This document shows, piece after piece, positions 1-6,841 of a stretch of 8,816 nt of DNA. How positions within the stretch are numbered: position 1 is the stretch's first letter; the number at the start of each line of letters is the position of its first letter. Source of the DNA: Proteiniphilum sp. (GTDB lineage Bacteria > Bacteroidota > Bacteroidia > Bacteroidales > Dysgonomonadaceae); NCBI GenBank assembly GCA_031284475.1, contig JAISZV010000161.1, positions 1 through 8,816 of the forward strand, in the 5' to 3' direction. The translations under genes were made by a program, and so were the position numbers. The notes under the pieces were generated by a model. That model searched no databases. It was given only the letters and a program-made list of their open reading frames with translations, and had not been told where the DNA came from.

Positions 1-287
1 ACCTCATATTGTAATCCGCTGGGAAGCGTAACTACGCCCTCTTTTTTCCCGTTTTCCGCCAGAAACGCTTCTCCTTCCCTAAGATTATTCCCAAGCATAT
101 CATCCTGTACCTTGCTGAAATAATTCTGAATAACCTGATTGGCTTCCTGAGGGCTCATCGAAGGAGCGGCATTATTCATAATCTCCGTAAACGCTTTAAC
201 AAACGACTCTACATCTATCCGCTTCAATCCTGAGTTCATCAGATTCGAAGCCATACTCATTCCCAATGCGTAACTCAGTTTGTCCAT
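1..287 (-). CDS. FKBP-type peptidyl-prolyl cis-trans isomerase, N-terminal part (cut by window edge)
   Basis: About 95 codons of the gene lie in the window and the rest runs off the left edge. The protein starts MDKLSYALGMSMASNLMNSG, then a helical stretch (IDVESFVKAF, SPQEANQVIQNYFSKVQ), then GEAFLAENGKKEGVVTLPSG followed by LQYEV. This is the order seen in Mip/FklB-type FKBPs: an alpha-helical dimerisation domain (FKBP_N), a Gly-Lys-rich linker, and LPSGLQY leading into the catalytic FKBP domain, which is not visible here. Family knowledge: these enzymes isomerise X-Pro peptide bonds and assist folding. There is no signal peptide or lipobox at the start, so I infer a cytoplasmic FklB-like form rather than the exported FkpA/Mip form. 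The ATG at 285-287 fits the family start. The gene is divergent from mutS with about 150 bp between them. The identification is firm; the choice among FKBP subtypes is not. Confidence 0.87.
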   Translation of the reverse strand, partial: MDKLSYALGMSMASNLMNSGLKRIDVESFVKAFTEIMNNAAPSMSPQEANQVIQNYFSKVQDDMLGNNLREGEAFLAENGKKEGVVTLPSGLQYE

Positions 288-316
288 CTAACTTTTCCCT
301 TTTTGATTTTAACGCA

Positions 317-324
317 CAAAAGTA
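317..324 (-). promoter_or_regulatory. Putative Bacteroidota -7 box for the PPIase gene
   Basis: Read on the minus strand this is TACTTTTG, an exact match to the Bacteroidota sigma-ABfr -7 consensus TAnnTTTG. It lies about 30 bp upstream of the PPIase ATG, giving a short leader of about 23 nt if transcription starts 6-7 nt downstream. No clear TTG is visible at the -33 position; the upstream DNA is A/T-rich. No Shine-Dalgarno sequence of usual spacing stands out apart from a weak GGGA, as is normal in this phylum. Confidence 0.5.
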
Positions 325-389
325 CGATTTTAATATTAAATAATGCTGGTTTTAAGGAGAAAAAAACATATATAGTCGCGCTTTTTTTG

Positions 390-407
390 TAATTTCGCTC
401 CGAAATT
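390..407 (+). promoter_or_regulatory. Weak -7 box and small inverted repeat upstream of mutS
   Basis: TAATTTCG (390-397) is one mismatch from TAnnTTTG and lies about 42 bp before the mutS start. It overlaps a perfect 7-bp inverted repeat, AATTTCG at 391-397 and CGAAATT at 401-407, separated by CTC. The repeat could be an operator or a hairpin at the very start of the transcript. No TTG is found at the -33 distance, so the promoter call is tentative. Confidence 0.27.
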
Positions 408-438
408 TAGTAAAGACTTTTAAAGAAGAAAAAGATTC

Positions 439-3054
439 GTGGGAAAAAAAATAGCGGAAACGCCGATGATGAAACAGTATATCGAGATAAAAAAACAACA
501 TCCCGACGCTATTTTGCTGTTTCGCGTAGGCGATTTTTATGAGACATTTTCGGATGACGCCATCGCGGCGGCAGAAATACTGGGTATCACGCTTACACGG
601 AGGGCAAACGGTTCGGCGCAGTTTGTGGAACTGGCAGGCTTTCCGCATCATGCTTTAGATACCTATCTGCCGAAACTTGTGCGGGCAGGGAAACGCGTGG
701 CTATCTGCGACCAGTTGGAAGATCCGAAGATGACCAAAAAACTGGTGAAACGGGGGATTACCGAATTGGTTACGCCGGGCGTATCTATCAACGACAATAT
801 TCTGAACCACAAAGAAAACAACTTTCTCTGCGCAATACATTTGGAGAAAGGCAACCTCTTCGGGATCGCCTTTCTTGATATTTCCACCGGCGAATTCCTC
901 ACTGCCGAAGGAACAGATGACGACGTAGACAAACTCCTTTCCAATTTTTCCCCAAAAGAGGTACTCATTGAACGGGGTAACAAAAAAAAGTTTGAAGAGG
1001 CTTTCGGTTCCCAATGGGTTCTCTTTGAACAGGACGACTGGGTCTTTACCGAAAGCAACGCCCGCGACCGGTTGCTTTCCCATTTCCAAACAAAAAACCT
1101 GAAAGGGTTCGGCGTGGAGCAGTTCACGCGGGGAATCATCGCCTCCGGCGCCATACTCCATTATTTAGACATCACACAACACAAGCATATCGCCCATATA
1201 ACCTCCCTGTTGCGTATCGAAGAAGAACGTTTCGTGCGGCTCGACAAATTCACCATACGCAATCTGGAACTCATCAACCCGCTCAACGAAGGAGGAAAAA
1301 GCCTGCTCAACGTGATCGACAAAACCATCTCCCCCATGGGTTCGCGCCTGCTGCGCCGGTGGACGGTATTCCCCCTGAAGGAGGCTCAGCCAATCGAAGC
1401 CCGTCTGAACGTGGTGGAGCATTTCTTCCGTAAACCCGAACTGAAAAAACTGCTTGAGCAACAACTCTCCTTGATAGGCGACCTGGAACGGATCATCTCC
1501 AAAGCCGCCACAGGAAGGATTACCCCAAGAGAGATAGCGCAATTGAAAGTGGCGCTCACCGCGATAGAACCGGTACGCGAGGCTTTCCTCGCATCCGAGA
1601 ATCAAAGCATCGCGGAAATGGGAGGAAAACTTGATCCCTGCCTCGCGATCCGGGACAGGATTGAGAAAGAGATCGTGCCCGATCCGCCCGCTTTACTGCA
1701 TAAAGGCGGATATATCAGGAAGAATGTGGACAAAGAATTAGACGAACTGCGCCAAATAGCCTATTCCGGTAAAGATTACCTGATACAAATCCAGCAGCGG
1801 GAAAGCGAAAAGACCGGTATTCCCTCGCTAAAAGTGGCTTTCAACAACGTATTCGGTTATTATATCGAAGTGCGCAATACACACAAGGGCAAAGTCCCGG
1901 CGGAATGGATACGCAAGCAGACCTTAGTGAACGCCGAACGGTATATCACCGAAGAATTGAAAGAATATGAAGAAAAGATATTAGGTGCGGAAGAGAAAAT
2001 CATCTCGATGGAAACCCGCATCTACGCCTCATTGGTGGAAAGCCTGCTTGAATATATCCCCGCCATCCAAACCAACGCCAACATAATTGCCCGGGCCGAT
2101 TGCCTCCTCTCTTTCGCCAACGTGGCGCAGGAAAACAAATATATCAGGCCGGAGATCAACGATTCCGAGATCATCGACATAAAGAACGGCCGTCATCCGG
2201 TGATCGAAAAACAGCTTCCTCCCGGTGAGCCGTTCATCGCCAACGACGTGTATCTGGATAGCGACACGCAGCAGATTATCATCATTACAGGCCCCAACAT
2301 GGCGGGTAAGTCGGCGCTCCTCCGCCAGATCGCGCTTATCTCGCTGATGGCGCAGATCGGTTGCTTTGTGCCGGCCTACTCGGCTAAGATAGGATTGGTT
2401 GATAAGATATTTACCAGGGTGGGCGCATCAGACAACATTTCGCTCGGAGAATCCACTTTTATGGTAGAAATGAACGAGGCGGCCAATATCCTGAATAACC
2501 TGTCGGATCGCAGCCTTGTCCTTTTTGATGAACTGGGGCGCGGCACGAGCACCTACGACGGTATTTCCATCGCCTGGGCAATCGTGGAATACATACACGA
2601 AAATCCGAAAGCGCGCGCCAAAACGCTCTTCGCTACGCATTACCACGAACTCAACGAAATGGAGAAGTCGTTCAAACGTATCAGGAACTACAATGTGGCG
2701 GTAAAGGAGATTGATAACAAAGTGATCTTCCTGCGCAAATTGATTCCGGGCGGAAGCGAACACAGTTTCGGCATCCATGTAGCGAAAATGGCCGGCATAC
2801 CGCAAAGCATCACCCAACGCGCGGATGCTATCCTTGCTCAGATGGAGTCATCCAACAAGAAAGAGATGATCAAGAAACCTTTTCAGGATTTCGCGGAAAA
2901 ACGGGAGGGATACCAACTGAGCTTTTTCCAGTTGGATGATCCGATCCTCACCCAGGTGCGGGACGAGATCATCAACCTCGATGTAAATAATTTAACGCCC
3001 CTCGAGGCGCTGAACAAACTGAACGAGATCAAAAAAATCGTCAAAGGGAAATAA
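439..3054 (+). CDS. mutS: DNA mismatch repair protein MutS
   Basis: 871 residues, the normal length for MutS1. It binds base mismatches and small loops as a clamp and uses ATP to recruit MutL. The mismatch-reading motif GDFYETF is at residues 31-37, with the Phe-x-Glu pair F33/E35. The connector and the core/clamp region fill roughly residues 130-570. The ATPase domain has Walker A GPNMAGKS (618-625), Walker [11 protein letters not shown] (696-705, D697/E698) and FATHYHEL with H734. A C-terminal QLSFF at 826-830 matches the beta-clamp-binding pentapeptide, and the last residues ([13 protein letters not shown]) form the usual short helical tail. The start is GTG: an in-frame TAA lies only 18 nt upstream, and the conserved TPMMKQY at residues 8-14 shows that the later ATG at 466 would cut into the conserved N-terminus. 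No Shine-Dalgarno sequence is seen. It is intact, and followed after 67 bp by a UvrD/PcrA helicase gene, so a repair operon is likely. Confidence 0.97.
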   Translation: MGKKIAETPMMKQYIEIKKQHPDAILLFRVGDFYETFSDDAIAAAEILGITLTRRANGSAQFVELAGFPHHALDTYLPKLVRAGKRVAICDQLEDPKMTKKLVKRGITELVTPGVSINDNILNHKENNFLCAIHLEKGNLFGIAFLDISTGEFLTAEGTDDDVDKLLSNFSPKEVLIERGNKKKFEEAFGSQWVLFEQDDWVFTESNARDRLLSHFQTKNLKGFGVEQFTRGIIASGAILHYLDITQHKHIAHITSLLRIEEERFVRLDKFTIRNLELINPLNEGGKSLLNVIDKTISPMGSRLLRRWTVFPLKEAQPIEARLNVVEHFFRKPELKKLLEQQLSLIGDLERIISKAATGRITPREIAQLKVALTAIEPVREAFLASENQSIAEMGGKLDPCLAIRDRIEKEIVPDPPALLHKGGYIRKNVDKELDELRQIAYSGKDYLIQIQQRESEKTGIPSLKVAFNNVFGYYIEVRNTHKGKVPAEWIRKQTLVNAERYITEELKEYEEKILGAEEKIISMETRIYASLVESLLEYIPAIQTNANIIARADCLLSFANVAQENKYIRPEINDSEIIDIKNGRHPVIEKQLPPGEPFIANDVYLDSDTQQIIIITGPNMAGKSALLRQIALISLMAQIGCFVPAYSAKIGLVDKIFTRVGASDNISLGESTFMVEMNEAANILNNLSDRSLVLFDELGRGTSTYDGISIAWAIVEYIHENPKARAKTLFATHYHELNEMEKSFKRIRNYNVAVKEIDNKVIFLRKLIPGGSEHSFGIHVAKMAGIPQSITQRADAILAQMESSNKKEMIKKPFQDFAEKREGYQLSFFQLDDPILTQVRDEIINLDVNNLTPLEALNKLNEIKKIVKGK

Positions 3055-3069
3055 ACCCTCTTGTTATAC

Positions 3070-3100
3070 TACCCCGCCGGATAAAACCCATCCGGAGGTA
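3070..3100 (+). promoter_or_regulatory. Hairpin in the mutS-helicase gap covering a GGAGG
   Basis: CCGGAT (3077-3082) and ATCCGG (3090-3095) form a perfect 6-bp stem with a 7-nt loop. TACC (3070-3073) and GGTA (3097-3100) can extend it across a small internal loop. No T-run follows, so it is not an intrinsic terminator. The right arm contains GGAGG (3094-3098), but this is 23 nt from the helicase ATG, too far for a normal ribosome binding site. The hairpin may stabilise or process a bicistronic mRNA; this is inference. Confidence 0.3.
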
Positions 3101-3121
3101 TACCAAAATAGATGAGTAATT

Positions 3122-5434
3122 ATGCAGCAAACCGAAAAAAATAACGATCCCGGCCTACTCAGCCACCTGAACGAAGCGCAACGGGCCGCCGTGGAGTTTT
3201 GCGACGGGCCGTCGTTGGTAATAGCCGGCGCAGGTTCGGGAAAAACACGGGTACTCACCTATAAAATCGCCTACCTGCTGGAGCAGGGGCTTCCGCCCTA
3301 CTACATACTGTCGCTCACCTTCACCAACAAGGCGGCGCGAGAGATGAAATCGCGTATTGCCGATTTAGTGGGAGAGAAAAGAGCCCGCCGGCTCTGGATG
3401 GGTACGTTCCACTCCATCTTTGCCCGTATCCTGCGGAATGAAGCGGAAGCAATCGGTTTTCAGTCGAATTTTACCATTTTCGACTCATCCGATTCCAACA
3501 ACCTGGTCAAGTTGATCATCAAAGAGATGGAACTGGACGATAAGCAATACCGTCCGGGGTCGGTACACGGGCAAATATCAAGGGCAAAAAACAGCCTGAT
3601 CACGCCGGCTATGTATGCGGCTAACGCAGAGCTTTTGCAATATGACCGAACGGCGAAACGGCCAATGCTCTCCGAGATATACCAGCGCTACCAGAGCAGG
3701 CTTCGCTCGGCCAACAGCATGGATTTCGACGACCTGTTGATGTACGCCAATATCCTGTTCCGCGACCACAAAGAGGTGCTGGAAAAATACCGGAACCAGT
3801 TTCAGTATATCTTAGTGGATGAGTACCAGGATACCAATTTCGCCCAGCATCTTATTGTGAAACAACTGGCGGACGAGCACCACCGCGTATGCGCGGTGGG
3901 CGACGATGCACAGAGCATCTACTCCTTCAGAGGCGCCAATATCGATAATATACTGAAATTCAAATCGAACTTTCCGGAGACACAGATATTCAAATTAGAA
4001 CAAAACTACCGTTCCACGCAGAATATCGTCAATGCAGCCAATAGCCTCATCAAAAAGAACAGCGAACAGATATTCAAAAATGTGTTCTCTGAGAACGAGG
4101 AGGGAGAGAAGATTGAGATCAAGAGCGCTTTTTCCGATTTTGAAGAGGGGTTGATCGTCGCCAATAAAATTGTCCGGATGCGGCTCGATAAGCACGACGG
4201 GTACGGCGGCTTTGCCATTCTCTACCGTACCAACGCGCAATCGCGTATCTTTGAGGAGTCGCTGAGAAAAAATAATATCCCCTACCGGATCTACGGGGGA
4301 GTGTCGTTTTACCAACGCAAGGAGATCAAAGATATCGTCAGCTACTTCCGCCTTATCGTGAACCCGAACGACGAAGAGGCTTTCCGCCGCGTCATTAATA
4401 ACACGAAAGGTATCGGCGAGGTAACCGTCGCTAAAATCACTTCGGCCGCACAACTTCACAACGTGAGCCTCTGGCAGGTAGCGGCCGCTCCAATGGAATA
4501 CAATCTGGATGTAAGCATGGGAACGGCCAATAAATTGGAAGGATTTCACTCCCTGATACAGGATCTTATTGATAAAAACGAGACGATGAATGCCTTCGAA
4601 CTGGCGCAGGAAGTAATCAAAAACAGCGGTATCGCCAAAGAGGCTTATGACGATATGACGCCCGAAGGGATGAACCGTGCACAGAATATGCAGGAATTGC
4701 TCAACGCAATGAACGAGTTTGTGGAAACACAACAGGAGCAAGGTGAAGAAAACGTTCGGCTGGCAGATTTCCTGTCGGAAGTCTCACTGCTCACCGACCA
4801 GGATACCGACGCGGAAACCGATAAAGAAAAAGTAACCCTGATGACGGCCCATTCCGCCAAAGGACTGGAATTTGACCATGTATTCGTAGTGGGATTGGAG
4901 GAAGACCTTTTCCCGTCGGCCATGGCAAAACCGGATACCCGTGGATTGGAAGAGGAACGCCGCCTTTTCTACGTAGCGATCACCCGGGCAAAAAAGAGTT
5001 GCACTATCACCTATGCAAAAAGCCGTTTCAGGAACGGGCAAACCAATACCGCCGCTCCAAGCCGCTTTCTGAAAGATATAGACTCATCATTTATCGAAGG
5101 CGGCGGAAATAAGAGCGCAGCCCACCCGGCGCCGGCGGACGATTTCTGGAGATCTATGCGGGAACAGAGGGAGCAACAAACGCAGAACACTTATAGCCAT
5201 ACCATCAGCCCAAAGCAGGCGGCGCCGGTTCAACGGGCCGTTTCTTCCATTCCGCTGTCGAAAGAAGCGCAGGAACTGGAGGTGGGGCATATAATAGAGC
5301 ATGAACGGTTCGGACGCGGAGTGGTGACCTCCATCGAAATGAACGGCAACGACCGCCGCGCCTTTGTGGAGTTTGAATCCACCGGCAAGAAACAGCTATT
5401 GCTTAAATTCGCCAAATTTTTAATTGTAGGGTAA
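3122..5434 (+). CDS. pcrA: UvrD/PcrA-type superfamily 1A DNA helicase
   Basis: 770 residues with a full set of SF1A motifs: Q motif LNEAQRAAV (16-24), Walker A AGAGSGKT (35-42, K41), motif Ia LTFTNKAAREM (65-75), Walker B LVDEYQDT (231-238, D233/E234), motif III GDDAQSIYSFRG (from 260), motif IV QNYRS (294-298), motif V TAHSAKGLEF (575-584) and motif VI RLFYVAITRAKK (614-625, R622). The last 50 residues (from V721: VGHIIEHERFGRGVV, then a basic end) match the small Tudor-like C-terminal domain of PcrA/UvrD that contacts RNA polymerase. Family role: ATP-driven 3'-5' unwinding in excision and mismatch repair and removal of blocked complexes. The ATG at 3122 is the first possible start, as an in-frame TGA stands at 3113. 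I cannot separate PcrA from UvrD by sequence alone. Co-transcription with mutS is likely and fits a role in mismatch repair. Confidence 0.95.
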   Translation: MQQTEKNNDPGLLSHLNEAQRAAVEFCDGPSLVIAGAGSGKTRVLTYKIAYLLEQGLPPYYILSLTFTNKAAREMKSRIADLVGEKRARRLWMGTFHSIFARILRNEAEAIGFQSNFTIFDSSDSNNLVKLIIKEMELDDKQYRPGSVHGQISRAKNSLITPAMYAANAELLQYDRTAKRPMLSEIYQRYQSRLRSANSMDFDDLLMYANILFRDHKEVLEKYRNQFQYILVDEYQDTNFAQHLIVKQLADEHHRVCAVGDDAQSIYSFRGANIDNILKFKSNFPETQIFKLEQNYRSTQNIVNAANSLIKKNSEQIFKNVFSENEEGEKIEIKSAFSDFEEGLIVANKIVRMRLDKHDGYGGFAILYRTNAQSRIFEESLRKNNIPYRIYGGVSFYQRKEIKDIVSYFRLIVNPNDEEAFRRVINNTKGIGEVTVAKITSAAQLHNVSLWQVAAAPMEYNLDVSMGTANKLEGFHSLIQDLIDKNETMNAFELAQEVIKNSGIAKEAYDDMTPEGMNRAQNMQELLNAMNEFVETQQEQGEENVRLADFLSEVSLLTDQDTDAETDKEKVTLMTAHSAKGLEFDHVFVVGLEEDLFPSAMAKPDTRGLEEERRLFYVAITRAKKSCTITYAKSRFRNGQTNTAAPSRFLKDIDSSFIEGGGNKSAAHPAPADDFWRSMREQREQQTQNTYSHTISPKQAAPVQRAVSSIPLSKEAQELEVGHIIEHERFGRGVVTSIEMNGNDRRAFVEFESTGKKQLLLKFAKFLIVG

Positions 5435-5572
5435 AATCAAAACTCTCCGTCTTCTGTGTTTTTAGATTTGAGTCCCCTTGAAAAAAATTGATTACCCTGT
5501 GAAATCTTGAAATTCGGACTTTTTAAAGTAGGTTCCGGTTTCGATTTCTCAAGAATGTTTTCCGGTTTTTGC

Positions 5573-5601
5573 TTGCCTATTAAAAATAATTCACAACTTT
5601 G
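5573..5601 (+). promoter_or_regulatory. Possible plus-strand promoter in the helicase-membrane gene gap
   Basis: TTG at 5573-5575 and CAACTTTG at 5594-5601 (one mismatch from TAnnTTTG) are separated by 18 nt, close to the Bacteroidota -33/-7 spacing. No open reading frame of quality follows; the terminator hairpin begins about 38 nt downstream. If active, it would make a transcript of roughly 65 nt. Confidence 0.33.
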
Positions 5602-5606
5602 CATCC

Positions 5607-5672
5607 GGCTTCATTTCTCATTTGAGAAAAGGAAATCGAAAAACGCAAACCTCGAAGTTCTGCGTTTTTTGC
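5607..5672 (+). ncRNA. Candidate short non-coding RNA ending at the bidirectional terminator
   Basis: This is inferred from layout only. A promoter-like pair ends at 5601. A first hairpin has stem TTTCTC (5614-5619), loop ATTT and GAGAAA (5624-5629). The second hairpin, a strong terminator with a U-tract, ends at about 5670. Promoter, small hairpin, purine-rich linker and terminator hairpin is a common layout for a small RNA. I recognise no known RNA family. The alternative is that the stretch is simply the 3' end region of the helicase mRNA. Confidence 0.2.
5639..5670. terminator. Bidirectional intrinsic terminator between convergent genes
   Basis: AAAAACGCA (5639-5647) pairs perfectly with TGCGTTTTT (5661-5669). 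The loop can fold further through AAC/GTT around CTCGAA. On the plus strand the stem runs into six T's, then GCTTTTT. On the minus strand the A-tract becomes a T-tract after the same stem. It lies between the stop of the helicase gene (5434, plus) and the stop of the membrane-protein gene (5728, minus), so it can end both transcripts. Confidence 0.72.
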
Positions 5673-5727
5673 TTTTTATAAGACGCAGGGCAACGCCGGC
5701 AGGTAATATCAGTAGACGCACCCCGTT

Positions 5728-6270
5728 TCATGCGCTTATATATCCTTTTGCCGCCATAAATCCCAACACTCCAATTAAACCTATCAATACCATTAACGCT
5801 ATTGAAACTACCGTGAATATTTTTTTATGTCCATATAGCATTGACAGTTTTAATATGCCGATAAATAATAATACATAAATTATTGATTCCGCATAACCCC
5901 ATGTCTGGTACACAATTGGAATTGTGGAATAAATATATCCTTCAAACGATCCCATTACAGGCCCGATAGTGGAAAACAATGACAACCCGATAACAACCAG
6001 ACCCAATTTGAGCAACCCGTATTTCTCTTCAAAAAAGGCTTTCCTCACAGGCAGTATTATTAATGCGATCATAAGTCCGCGGAATATTTGCAAAAAAGGC
6101 CCCAAAGCCACAATGGAGTCCTCCGCAGAACGCATAAATGACGATATAACGCCCCTGGCATACAATTCCTTGTACACAGAAAGCCCGATGAAACCTGCGA
6201 AACAATATGCGATAGTATGGGAATATACCATTTGCCATATATATTTCTTCACTGTCAATTTATTTTCCAT
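5728..6270 (-). CDS. Uncharacterised five-helix integral membrane protein
   Basis: 180 residues, intact, not assigned to a named family. Five hydrophobic segments lie at about 11-33, 52-75, 86-103, 124-146 and 151-173; there is no cleavable signal peptide. Polar or charged residues lie inside or next to helices: H18 in the first, Q61/R64 in the second (ALGPFLQIFRGLMIA) and E128 before the fourth. The loop RKAFFEEKYGLLKLG (76-90) is strongly charged, and STIGPVMGSFEGYIYSTIP (100-118) is a Gly/Pro-rich linker. The start is set by a strong Shine-Dalgarno sequence 7 nt upstream. The gene is visibly richer in A/T than mutS, the helicase and pfp, suggesting a separate origin or weak codon selection. 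It stands alone: convergent with the helicase and divergent from pfp. I have a general impression that similar orphan membrane proteins occur in other Bacteroidota, but no function can be given. Confidence 0.8.
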   Translation of the reverse strand: MENKLTVKKYIWQMVYSHTIAYCFAGFIGLSVYKELYARGVISSFMRSAEDSIVALGPFLQIFRGLMIALIILPVRKAFFEEKYGLLKLGLVVIGLSLFSTIGPVMGSFEGYIYSTIPIVYQTWGYAESIIYVLLFIGILKLSMLYGHKKIFTVVSIALMVLIGLIGVLGFMAAKGYISA

Positions 6271-6277
6271 GAATTTG

Positions 6278-6286
6278 CCCTCCTTT
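6278..6286 (-). promoter_or_regulatory. Strong Shine-Dalgarno site of the membrane-protein gene
   Basis: On the minus strand this reads AAAGGAGGG, 7 nt before the ATG at 6270. It is notable because the other starts in the window (mutS, the helicase, pfp) have no comparable site, as is usual in Bacteroidota. Confidence 0.75.
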
Positions 6287-6445
6287 AAATTCTTTCTTTT
6301 GAGATTGACGGATATTTACGCATAAACACATGCCTTTGCAGGCGATTTCTGCCGGCCCAACCATAACAGGCTTACGATAACAATATGATATTCCACACCG
6401 TAACGGGTATGAAATCCGCTTTTGCGAGATTGCACAGTTTTTTCA

Positions 6446-6479
6446 CAAAGTTAGCATGAAATCCTCAATTACACACAAA
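6446..6479 (-). promoter_or_regulatory. Putative promoter of the membrane-protein gene
   Basis: On the minus strand TTTG (6479-6476) is followed after 22 nt by TAACTTTG (6453-6446), an exact TAnnTTTG box. Transcription would start near 6439 and give a leader of about 170 nt before the ATG. Within that leader I see no convincing riboswitch or strong hairpin. Confidence 0.5.
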
Positions 6480-6574
6480 CGGATAAAAATGATTTGCAAA
6501 ATTTTTAGGGGAAAAGTACTATTTTTTCTACACCTAAAGGAATTCACCCACCCCGGAATTATAAAAAACACCCT

Positions 6575-6624
6575 GCCGCAAGCAAACGGGGTATCAGCAT
6601 TATTTTTCGCCGCAAGCGGCGGGG
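6575..6624. repeat. Direct repeat and GC hairpin inside the 181-bp segment
   Basis: GCCGCAAGC occurs at 6575-6583 and 6609-6617, followed in each case by a short spacer and CGGGG. The second copy forms a perfect palindrome, CGCCGC (6608-6613), AA, GCGGCG (6616-6621). The first copy looks like the same hairpin with a decayed right arm. A T-run precedes rather than follows the stem on the plus strand, and A's follow it on the minus strand, so it is not a terminator in either direction. Confidence 0.5.
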
Positions 6625-6662
6625 AATTAATCCCAAAGAAATTAAAATGGTAAAGTATAGTG

Positions 6663-6693
6663 TTCATTATTTCACGAAAAAATAGTACTTTTG
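6663..6693 (+). promoter_or_regulatory. Putative pfp promoter
   Basis: TACTTTTG at 6686-6693 is an exact TAnnTTTG box. TTC at 6663-6665, one mismatch from the -33 TTG, precedes it by 20 nt. Transcription would start near 6699, about 140 nt before the pfp ATG. All but the last G of the -7 box lies inside the right-hand 17-bp inverted repeat. Confidence 0.58.
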
Positions 6694-6696
6694 GGG

Positions 6697-6841
6697 CTTA
6701 ACTTCACCGACTGTCAATCGTTGTCGCGCTACGGCGAATCCGCGCGGAGTTATTCTCCGCCCGTTCAGTCCGGCGAAGGCGTCAGAGATGCAACTATCCG
6801 AAAAGAGACAGATACAATTTATCATAAAAAAAATCGATCTA
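6697..6841 (+). other. GC-rich structured 5' leader of pfp
   Basis: Bases about 6715-6790 are clearly richer in G/C than the A/T-rich DNA on either side. A perfect hairpin is GCGGAG (6744-6749), loop TTATT, CTCCGC (6755-6760). A weaker stem TCGC/GCGA brackets GCTACG just before it. CGGCGAA occurs twice (6732-6738 and 6771-6777). No T-run follows the hairpin. No known riboswitch class is recognised. The final 40 bases before the ATG are A-rich and unstructured, favourable for translation in this phylum. Confidence 0.4.

Larger units (their letters stand above)
6508..6696. mobile_element. Candidate MITE-like or invertible element: 17-bp inverted repeats with GGGG flanks
   Basis: AAAAGTACTATTTTTTC at 6512-6528 is the exact reverse complement of GAAAAAATAGTACTTTT at 6676-6692. 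The pair bounds 181 bp. Directly outside both repeats stands GGGG (6508-6511 and 6693-6696), which would fit a 4-bp target duplication. The inside holds no gene, but has a direct repeat and a GC hairpin. There is no transposase here, so a mobile element would have to be non-autonomous. Two other readings are possible: an invertible DNA segment of the kind that flips promoters in Bacteroides, or two divergent copies of one operator/promoter. Both repeat ends point a TACTTTT box outward; only the right one continues with the G of the consensus. Confidence 0.38.
6271..6841. other. Divergent intergenic control region between the membrane-protein gene and pfp
   Basis: No credible gene lies in these 571 bases. 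From left to right it holds the Shine-Dalgarno site and leader of the minus-strand gene (to about 6440), its promoter (6446-6479), a 181-bp segment bounded by 17-bp inverted repeats (6512-6692), the pfp promoter at the right end of that segment, and a GC-rich structured pfp leader (6697-6841). The two short open frames at 6443-6667 (minus) and 6456-6653 (plus) run across the inverted repeat and lack protein-like composition. Confidence 0.7.

Noticed and set aside
3995..4741. 248-codon minus-strand open frame
   Set aside because: It lies entirely inside the helicase gene in antisense; the plus frame carries all SF1 motifs, so this is a shadow.
5507..5878. 123-codon plus-strand frame from TTG
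   Set aside because: It runs through the bidirectional terminator and then antisense into the membrane-protein gene; weak start and no protein-like pattern.
6601..6640. Intrinsic terminator at the CGCCGC/GCGGCG hairpin
   Set aside because: The T-run lies before the stem on the plus strand, and A's follow the stem on the minus strand, so neither direction has a U-tract after the stem.
6443..6667. Short overlapping open frames on both strands (also 6456-6653 plus)
   Set aside because: They span one of the 17-bp inverted repeats and the GC hairpin, have no ribosome site and overlap the minus-strand promoter.
6788..6841. Upstream ATG giving a longer pfp product
   Set aside because: The 18 added residues ([18 protein letters not shown]) do not fit the PFP N-terminus, while the ATG at 6842 gives the usual MTKSALQIA start.
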